Origin: Stachybotrys elegans | Taxonomy: Eukaryota; Ascomycota; Sordariomycetes; Hypocreales; Stachybotryaceae | DNA length: 64,000 bases | NCBI GenBank assembly: GCA_020746835.1 | Contig: JAGPNK010000036.1 | Location: 1 to 64,000, forward strand | Direction of reading: 5' to 3' | Shown here: positions 54,127 to 64,000 of the stretch, piece by piece | Layout of the letters: every line of letters begins with the position of its first letter | Numbering within the stretch: the stretch's first letter is position 1 | Position numbers and translations under genes: made by a program | Notes under the pieces: model-generated | What the model was told of the DNA's origin: nothing | The model's input: the letters and a program-made list of their open reading frames with translations, nothing else | The model's database searches: none

Positions 54127-55041
54127 GCTCCTGGGATGGATCTTACTGTGTCGTCAGGGAATGGATGCATTTGCTTGGAGTTAGGGTGGGTAGCACGGTT
54201 TGGTCGAGGTGATAAAGAAGATGCCCGGACGGAATAGATGCAAGGGATTCATAAAACTGCTCCGTTGTGAATGATTGGTTGTGGTCCCTATATTGCAATT
54301 AAAATCCTGGAATGAATCTGATGAAGTGAACTTGCTGGTCGACATTATTCAAGAACTGGATGCAGTTCCTTTGCTGTCTGGTCCATGGAGTATTCCCACT
54401 CGACCCATCCATCCAGAGGACAGGTTATACACTGAATCACACTGTGGAGGGATTTTGGAGTGCGTGGGAATGTGATCTTTTGTTGTACTTATTGCTCCCG
54501 CCCCGCGAGACCCTTTCCCTTGAAAGGTGGGAAGCGAGTGAGCACCAGGCGACTACCATAGCAGAGAAAGGCCCGGTATACCAGAACTGCCGCTTCCTGG
54601 CGCTCGTACCCGACAAATATTCCCACCAGCAACAGGTAACACGCCTATAATGGTGATGCTGAACAGGTGTGAACTGCATGCCTACGTTATCCCAATCCCC
54701 ACAGCCGATGCCATACTCTGCTTAGCCAGCATCGGTGTTGCATGGTTTGTTGAAGGCGCACAACTCAAACGCTGCCTTGTATGTGCACGACTTTGGCATT
54801 GCCTGTCACGCAGTTTTGACCTGAGAGGTATGGCTCAAGTGCAAGTAATAAGGCAGAGCGGCGGGGGCTAGCACTGCCAGTACCTGCCACCCACAACTCT
54901 GCCTTCACTCTCTTCTCTCACTTTTCTCCCACAATTTTCTCACATCTGCCACACAGAGTTCCTTTTCTCCCTTTACTCTTCTTCTTCATTTTCTTACTGG
55001 CATCCTCCATTCCGTGCCATCCCACTTCTGTACGGCCCACC
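54127..55041. promoter_or_regulatory. Intergenic region and promoter of the RBR ligase
   Basis: The final 150 bp (54890-55020) are strongly pyrimidine-rich, a common fungal transcription start context. Short frames upstream have no coding features. Confidence 0.45.
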
Positions 55042-57398
<2,357 letters not shown>

Positions 57399-57759
57399 AT
57401 TGGGGGTAGTGTCCACTGATGCTGATATCCCAACCACGGCACTGTGCACATGGAAGGGGTGCAACTTGAGGGGAAGATTGTACAAGTCTAGATACGCCTT
57501 TTCTTGCCCGGCTACTACATTTCCGGACTTGCCGGCCAAATGGGCCTGGTCCGGGAGGAATTTGTGAGATAATGGATGGTCAATGAGTGTGGGTGGCTGG
57601 TTTGGAGGAGGATTTGAGTTTGGAGGGCCTCCAAGACACACAACATGTGATTGCTAGCACATAGCCACATGTAAATAAGTTCGCTTGCTTCTTCTTTTTA
57701 GAACATCTTCTTTCTGCAATTTAATACCAAGGTACTCTCAACTGCAGCGCTTTAGCAGT
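57399..57759. promoter_or_regulatory. Intergenic region, RBR ligase / dynamin-like GTPase
   Basis: 361 bp between same-strand genes. The region 57399-57567 stays open in a second frame as a continuation of the repeat frame, but has no independent start. No TATA box is seen. Confidence 0.4.
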
Positions 57760-60115
57760 ATGACCATATCGGCACAAGATCAACAGTCACAAGATGGAAT
57801 CCTTGGCCATCTCCGTACGGACACTTCGACGCGTCGGCTGAACCAAATCGAGAAGATCAGGGCCAATGGGGTTGGTGATTTGGTCTCCCTACCGCAGCTG
57901 GTTGTCTGCGGAGACCAGTCGGCGGGAAAGAGCTCCGTCTTGGAAGGCTTGACAAAGATCCCTTTCCCCCGACAGGAGGGCCTCTGTACGAGATTCCCGA
58001 CCGAGATCATTCTTCGACACTCGGAGACGGTGGCAACGAGCATCAAGGCGAGCATTCGCCCGCACAAGTCGACAGACCAGCGCACGGGGAAGGCATTGTC
58101 CGATTACCAAAAGATTATGAATGACATGTCGGAGCTCCCGGGCGTGATCCACGATGTCTCGCGGTTGATGAAGATTCGCGGTTACGCGGAAAACGACTCT
58201 GGCCATGCCTTTGCCCGAGACGCCCTCCGTGTCGAGATATCCGGTCCAGTCGGACTTCACCTGAGCGTGGTGGACCTGCCAGGTCTAATCTCTGTGTCCA
58301 ACGAAAGCCAGACGGAGGAAGATGTAGAAGCAGTTCACGACATGGTGAACCGTTACCTCCAAAACCCACGAAGCATCATCTTGGCCGTCCTTCAGGCAAG
58401 CAACGACATGGCCAACCAAGGAATCATCAAATTGGCGAGGGAGCATGATCCGCAGGGACAACGGACCGTGGGCATTATAACGAAGCCAGACTTGATCAAC
58501 GAGGGGTCCGAAGCCAAGATTGCACAGGCGGCCAAGAACCAGGACGCCATCAAGCTGAAGCTGGGCTTCTTCCTGGTCAAGAACCCCAGCCCGTCGGAGC
58601 TCAAGGAGGGCCTCAGCATGGCAGATCGAGCCAAGCGGGAGCTCCGCTTCTTCTCTGCTCCGGCGTGGGCGCGCCAGAACCTCGACATGAGCCGAGTTGG
58701 GTCGGAGAAGATGAGGTATTTCCTGCAGGGGCTTCTCGATGCCCACATACAGCGAGAGCTGCCGAGCGTGAGGGACGAAATTAAGAAGATGCTCACTACG
58801 GTCGAAGCCGATTTGGTATCCATCGGTGACGCGCGACCGACGGTCGGGCATATTCGGACGTTTCTCACGATCAAAAGTATGCAGTTTTACGAACTGCTGC
58901 AGGCTGCACTCAACGGCGACTACCATGGCGCTGACACGGCCTTTTTCAGCAATGTCGCAGGTGCTAGGTTGAGGGCGTACATCGAAAACATAAACATGGA
59001 TTTTGCGGAGCGTATGAGGACACAGGGGGAGAGGCACAAGCTCGTCGAACGTCAGGAAGCTGAAGCTCCGCCTAAACCTCAAGCTCCGTCTGAACCTAAA
59101 GCTACATCTCTACCTGAGGTTCCATCTCAACCTAAAGTTCCATCTCAGCCTGGAAATTCATCTCCATCATCAAGCCAGTTAGCGGATCCATCGGCCCAGC
59201 TGGTTCTGACAGAAGCCGAAATGCGGACATGGATTAAGGAGGTAGGTCCAATAACCGTTATTCGAGGGGCGGTAGCTGATGAATAGCGCATAGACGTATC
59301 GAAATACTAGAGGCAAAGAACTGCCGGGCACTTCCAACCCAGCACTCCTGGCCGAGCTGTTTCGCGAGCACTCACTGCTCTGGCGTGGCATCGCCGAAGC
59401 GCACATCCAGAAGATCTTGACGATAGTGTCACAATGGATCGATGCAGCCCTGGGACGAATCATGTCGGAAGATGGGCTTCAGGGTCATATATCAGCAATT
59501 CTCAGGGAGTGGATCGAAGATGCAGAAACATCGGCTCACAAGGAACTGGAGAAGCTCATGGAGGATGAGAAACGGGGTCCTCAGACGTATAATCATTATT
59601 TTACTGACAACGTCCAGAAATCAAGGACCGACATCCAGGAGGCTGCAATGAGGAGGCATTCAGACCAGTTGACCACCACCCATTCGAGTTCCAAGTTCCC
59701 CACCACGGCTACAGTATCGCAAAGCACTTTGAACAAGTTCATCTCCGCCACCACATCCACGGTTATTGTGGACATGGAAGACCAAGCGTGTCGAGAGGCC
59801 AAGATTGAGCTGAATGCCTATTATAAGGTACGCCGGGCATACCTTGTAGCAACGTTCCGCGCCGACGCTAATTCTTTCTCCTCCCAGGTCGCCATGAAGA
59901 CATTTGTGGATAACGTAGCACGCCAAGTCATTGCACGGCACATCATCGCGCCCTTGCCTCAAGCTTTCTGCCCCCAGTCGGTAACGCAGCTTTCGGATGA
60001 GAAGTTGCTGGAGATTGGGACGGAGCCAGCAGACCAGGCGGAGCGGAGGCAAACGCTGATTTCCTCGGCGGCGGGACTGAGAGAGAGCTTGAAGGAGCTC
60101 CAGAGACCGGTGTAA
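57760..60115 (+). CDS. Dynamin/Mx-like large GTPase
   Basis: Exons 57760..59241, 59294..59827 and 59888..60115 give 747 aa. The GTPase domain has the P-loop GDQSAGKSS (51-59), VVDLPG (Asp172) and TKPD (241-244). The first splice joins WIKE to TYRNTRGKELPGT, a conserved stalk sequence. The C-terminal 140 residues end with a GED-like helix (MKTFVDNVARQVIARHII). The last intron (60 bp) is stop-free. Between stalk parts (about 433-475) lies a Pro-rich insert with repeated P-x-x-P (SEPKATSLPEVPSQPKVPSQ). No PH domain or membrane anchor is visible. Such fungal proteins are sisters of Mx/DRP-type GTPases that remodel membranes or bind nucleocapsids; the role here is unknown. Confidence 0.92.
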
Positions 60116-60633
60116 CTGACCCCTTCTCGATTCACATTGAGATCTTGAGTAGATAGAATGAATGAGCCGCAGTATATTTGTCTACCCTACAGTGTTTTGG
60201 CTTGAAGGAGAAATGGTTCAGTAAATTGCAAAGCAGCAACTCAAAAATAACAACAAAAATTAAATTAAAATAAAAACCTTCCAAAAAGAGACTCCTTCCT
60301 CTAGGATGATGCGCAAACTGACTCATTCACAATGTCTGCTGATCTGGCTTGACCGCCGTTGTGCTGCCCAACGAGTGGACTAGGCGCCTCACGCGCAAGG
60401 CTTCCACTTGGAACTGGCAGCAGGCAGTTCGTGGATTTTTTGTTCAACCCCACTATCCCGCTATTCGTATCTTATCACATCCCACCTTGGCCCTCACATT
60501 GCATCATCATCAACAATCGCCTCAACCCGCGCAGCGCATTCTCCCTCACGCGAAACCACCAGGAACAAGAAGGACAAAAAAATAACAAGGATACTGAATT
60601 TTGTTTGTGTCGCTGCCGCCGGCGAACCGCGCC
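60116..60633. promoter_or_regulatory. Intergenic region, GTPase / Dom34
   Basis: An A-rich stretch at 60240-60290 fits the 3' UTR of the GTPase gene. CA-rich leader sequence precedes the ATG at 60634. No gene is seen. Confidence 0.45.
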
Positions 60634-61925
60634 ATGAAGCTGGTTTCGCGCAACGTCCCCAAAGACATCGAGGATGAGCGAGTCTCCCTCCTGCCAGAAG
60701 ACTCGGAGGACATGGTACACCTCCTCTCCTCGCCTCGCCTCGCCTCGCTTCGCTCTCCCTGTGCTGACGCTGCTGCCAGTGGCACGCCTACAACCTCGTC
60801 GTCCCCGGCGACCTCGTCCACGGCCATGCGCTCCGCAAGGTCACCACCATCAACTCGGGCACCAACGCCTCCTCCTCGGAGCGCGTCCACACCGACCTGA
60901 CCATCCGCGTAAAGTCCACCTTCTTCGACCCCGTCATCTCCTCCCTGCGCATCTCCGGCATCGTCGTCTCCGAGAACGACCACGTCTCCATGGGCGCACA
61001 CCACACCCTCGACATCGAGGTCAACCGCTCCTTCACCGTCATCAAGCCCGAAGGCTGGGACTCGGTCGCCAAGGAGGCCCTCTCCCAGGCCCTCTCTGAC
61101 GACAAGAACGGCGCCCTCGCCGCCGTCGTCATGCAGGAGGGCCTGGCCAACATCTGCCTCATCACGCAGTTCCGCACCGTCCTCAAGACCCGCGTCGAGT
61201 CCGTCATCCCCAAGAAGCGCGACGCCGCCGCCGACCAGGACGCCGGCATGCGCCGCTTCTACGACAAGACGCTCTCGTCCCTCCTCCGCGCCATGGACTT
61301 CTCCGAGTCCAGGCCCCTGCTGCTGGCCAGCCCAGGCTTCGTCGCCACCGACTTCAAGGACTACATTGCCAAGCAGGGCCGCGACAAGTCCGACAAGGTC
61401 CTGACGGCCGTGTCCAAGCAGGCCACCGTCATCCACGCCAACAGCGGCCACGTGCACAGCCTCAACGAGGTCCTCAAGAGCCCCGAGGTGCTGGCCAAGA
61501 TGCGCGACATGAAGTTTGCGCGCGAGGCCCAATACGTCGACGACTTCTTCGACCTGCTCAAGCTAGACGACGGGCGCGCCTGGTACGGCACGAGAGCAGT
61601 GGAAAAGGCCGTCGCCGAGGGCGCGGTAGGACCGGGCGGCGGCGTGCTGCTCATCAACAACTCCCTCTTCCGCAGCGAAGACCTGGCCACGCGCAAAAAG
61701 TACGTGGCCCTCGTCGACAAGGTCAAGGCCGACGGAGGCGACGCGCGCGTCCTGAGCAGCGACCACGAGAGCGGCCAGCGGTTAAAGATGATGGGCGACA
61801 TTGCCGCCATCCTGAATTACCCCATGCATGATCTGGACGACGATGGCGAGGAGGAGGAGGAGGCACCCGCAAATGGGCCACGGCATGTTGAAGACGACGA
61901 TTTGATGTTAGACGGCGTCATCTAG
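60634..61925 (+). CDS. DOM34: Dom34/Pelota ribosome-rescue factor
   Basis: Exons 60634..60714 and 60780..61925 (65-bp intron) give 408 aa. The start MKLVSRNVPKDIEDERVSLL and the spliced DMWHAYNLVVPGDLVHG are diagnostic of the Pelota Sm-like N-terminal domain. The central domain contains DKNGALAAVVMQEGLANICL, and the C-terminal domain LLINNSLFRSEDLATRKKYV. The eRF1-type GGQ loop is absent, as expected. With Hbs1 it splits stalled ribosomes in no-go and non-stop decay. An acidic tail (DLDDDGEEEEE) is normal. Codon bias is strong. Confidence 0.96.
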
Positions 61926-62162
61926 AATAGGGAAAATAGGATAAAATAAAAATAAGTAAATAAATAAATACATCCCAAAAATATCAGCCGCACCCAGGCG
62001 TTGTGGTTCGTGGAGTGGCTGTAGCGGTGCGGCTGTAACAGCCCGTCAGTTGATCTGTAATCATCTCATTAAGAGTCTGCAAATGCCCCTCTTCCGCTGC
62101 TTCTCCAAGAAATTCATCATCATTTTCTGTATCGAAGCTGGCCACCACCCACGCTCTACAGA

Positions 62163-63189
62163 ATGGCGTCCAAGCTCACCCTCGAGTCAAAGGTCAAGCT
62201 GCACTCGGGCTACGAGATGCCCGTCCTTGGTTATGGAGTATGAAGCCATCCCACTTCACTTCACTACAATCGTCACTAACGCAGCCAGGTCTACCAAGTG
62301 TATGGCCGCCATCTATCCTCCCCAACAACCTTCTCACCGTGTGCAGTCTCAGGGAAGTAGCTTCAGACGTGTGCCAGGAGGCGCTGCGAGTGGGATACAG
62401 ACATGTAGGCAGCACAACCCTAGCACATCTCCCCTCACTCACTGGCGGCAGATCGACTCGGCATCCGCATACCGCAACCAGGGCGAGTCGGCCGCCTCGA
62501 TCCCAGCCTCGGGGATCCCGCGCTCCGAGATATTCTTCACCACCAAGATCCCCTTCCGCGGCAAGCCCCTCAACTACCAGAACGCCATCTACCTCGTGGA
62601 CAAGGCCCTCGCCGAGACCAAGCTCGACTACCTCGACCTCGTGCTCATCCACTCGCCCTACGGCGGCGTGCAGGCGCGCAAAGAGGCTTGGCGCGCCCTT
62701 GTGGACTGCGTTGAGGCCGGCAAGGTGCGTTCCATCGGCGTCTCCAACTACGGCGTGCACCACCTCGACGAGCTCGAGGCGTGGATCAAGGAGCTCGAGG
62801 CGGAGCGCGGCCAAGGCAAGGGCGGCGTCCTGTCCGTCGGCCAGTATGAGCTGCACCCCTGGCTGTGCCGCCACGACATCGTCGACTGGTGCCGTGCGCG
62901 TGCCATGGTCCTCCAGGCCTACTGCCCCATTGTCCGGGGCGAGCGATTCGGCGACCCGAAAGTCAAGGCGCTGGCGAGCAAGTACGGCAAGACGGAAGCC
63001 CAGATCCTGCTGCGGTGGTCGCTGCAGAATGGCTACGTCCCGCTCGTCAAGTCCGTGACGCCTGCGCGCATCGCCGAGAATGCGGACATCTTCGACTTTG
63101 ACATGACGGAGGAGGAGGTGGCCGGCCTCGCGACGGACGAGTACAGCCCGTGTACGTGGGATCCAACTGTAGAGGCGCTAGATACTTGA
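62163..63189 (+). CDS. Aldo-keto reductase
   Basis: Exons 62163..62237, 62289..62299, 62347..62404 and 62452..63189 give 293 aa. The second exon is only 11 nt; it is needed to join MPVLGYG to VYQV and the helix DVCQEALRVGYRH in frame. The AKR tetrad is complete: Asp and Tyr in IDSASAYRNQ, Lys in FFTTKIPF, His in VLIHSPYGG. The NADP-binding end is seen in QILLRWSLQNGYVPLVKSV. It reduces aldehydes or ketones with NADPH in the cytosol. The substrate is open. Confidence 0.9.
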
Positions 63190-63358
63190 GCAGATCCGGA
63201 GATTGCAGATGTGAATCAAATCAATGAATGCATGTTTCTGCCTCTGCTTGCTCGCTGCATCATCCGTTTGTTGCACGCTCGGAAAATAACCCAGGCACCT
63301 GGGCAAGCAACAGCCCGATATAGTGTGTAATAATCAGGCTGACACCAACAAATACCCC

Positions 63359-63469
63359 GGCACGATGGCTGAGTGGTTAAAGCGTGAGACTCGAAGTTTC
63401 CTAGCAAACTAGGCAAGGAGAAGATATCTCATACCTTCGGGTGCGCAGGTTCAAGTCCTGCTCGTGTCG
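63359..63469 (+). tRNA. tRNA-Ser (CGA) with intron
   Basis: The acceptor stem GGCACGA (63359-63365) pairs with TCGTGTC (63462-63468), and the discriminator is G. The D-arm GCTGAGTGGTTAAAGC, the anticodon stem TGAGA/TCTCA (63385-63389 / 63427-63431) and the T-arm GCAGG-TTCAAGT-CCTGC are all present. The anticodon CGA is at 63392-63394. A roughly 30-nt intron (about 63396-63425) sits one base 3' of the anticodon, the standard eukaryotic position. The long variable arm (CCTTCGGG) fits serine. It reads UCG codons. CCA is not encoded. Confidence 0.93.
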
Positions 63470-63473
63470 AATC

Positions 63474-63479
63474 TTTTTT
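63474..63479 (+). terminator. RNA polymerase III terminator of tRNA-Ser
   Basis: A run of six T residues starts 5 bp after the discriminator base of the tRNA, the usual Pol III stop. Confidence 0.85.
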
Positions 63480-63722
63480 GCCATTCTCTACTGCGAGGCT
63501 CTTCTTGATGCCTAGAATTAAGAACGCCTGACATCCGACTTGCTTAATTCTTAATTTTTGCCAATTTCATTGTCTTACTCCCTCAAGACACTGCCGCTGG
63601 TGCAAGTGCGGCCACCTCGTCACGTGTTCTCGCACCCACCTCGCGTCAAATACCCCACCAACCACAAACACGATGATGCCTCCCTTCTAAACCACCATCA
63701 ACAGCCAAGTCATGCCTTCGCC

Positions 63723-64000
63723 ATGGTCCAGAACACCTTCACGCTGGTGCCGACGGCGGCCGCCCTTGCCACCGCCCCGCGAGCTCTGCCCAACCAGCCC
63801 ATGACGTCCAAGCAGGTCGTCAAGGCGTACAAGGCAGCCCATCGCAAACCACGACTCTCGCGCGCCGAGCAGCGCCGCCAGGACCAGGCCGAGATTGCGC
63901 GCATACGCCGCGAGCAGGAGGCGGAGCGCAAGGCTCTAGAGAAGGAGAAGGCCTCGGTCAAAGCAAAGGCGGCGAGACAGAAGAAGAAGGACGAGGAGGC
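63723..64000 (+). CDS. Charged hypothetical protein, 5' part only
   Basis: The ATG at 63723 opens a frame running off the right edge (92 codons seen). It starts MVQNTFTLVPTAAALATAPR and from about residue 40 becomes very basic and helical with Arg/Lys/Glu repeats (EQRRQDQAEIARIRREQEAE, then KAARQKKKDEE). This predicts a long single helix or coiled coil. An upstream ATG at 63712 is in another frame and soon stops. Third positions are strongly GC-biased. The family cannot be named from this part; nucleolar or spliceosomal proteins often look like this. Confidence 0.65.
   Translation, partial: MVQNTFTLVPTAAALATAPRALPNQPMTSKQVVKAYKAAHRKPRLSRAEQRRQDQAEIARIRREQEAERKALEKEKASVKAKAARQKKKDEE

Overview
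The window reads as nuclear DNA of a filamentous ascomycete, probably a Sordariomycete. The evidence is short GT-AG introns (47-118 bp) with CTAAC/TGAC-like branch sites, C-ending codon preference, Zn2Cys6 and other fungal-type regulators, NLR/STAND proteins with fungal N-terminal domains, secreted hydrolases, and an intron-containing tRNA-Ser(CGA). Exons below were assembled by eye from splice signals and reading-frame phase; no transcript or database search was available.

Layout. 1-2.0 kb: a divergent pair made of a truncated NB-ARC NLR (minus) and a small fungal N-terminal-domain (HeLo-like) protein (plus). They share an exact F-G-x7-S-x3-Q-G motif, once in the NLR N-terminus and twice in the partner's C-terminus, the architecture of amyloid-signalling cell-death pairs. 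2.4-12 kb: GPI-type metallopeptidase-like protein, MFS transporter, GTP cyclohydrolase I with a long N-terminal extension, secreted beta-helix protein (GH141-like). 12.5-20.5 kb: two small unknowns, a decayed metallophosphoesterase, a Zn2Cys6 factor divergent from a secreted alpha/beta hydrolase, and a membrane protein. 20.8-27.1 kb: a 1126-aa NACHT-ankyrin STAND protein followed by decaying or orphan reading frames.

27.5-36.9 kb: APC permease, a secreted protein gene interrupted by one TAG, RRB1-type WD40 ribosome-assembly chaperone, and a PA-domain subtilase. 37-44.4 kb: a cluster of Old-Yellow-Enzyme-like oxidoreductase, fungal transcription factor, second flavin oxidoreductase and secreted epoxide hydrolase. 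The first oxidoreductase lacks the family's canonical His/Asn substrate-binding pair.

44.6-54 kb: an unknown 342-aa protein, thioredoxin, an 880-aa WDR44-like WD40 protein, a 3.3-kb gene-poor stretch and a coiled-coil protein. 55-60 kb: an RBR E3 ubiquitin ligase with a 25-unit Gln-Ala hexanucleotide repeat, next to a dynamin/Mx-like GTPase. 60.6-64 kb: Dom34/Pelota, an aldo-keto reductase, tRNA-Ser(CGA), and the start of a charged unknown protein.

Conserved housekeeping genes (GCH1, RRB1, DOM34, thioredoxin, WDR44-like) alternate with accessory material (STAND proteins, secreted enzymes, pseudogenes). The strongest candidate for an undescribed system is the NLR/effector pair at the left edge.
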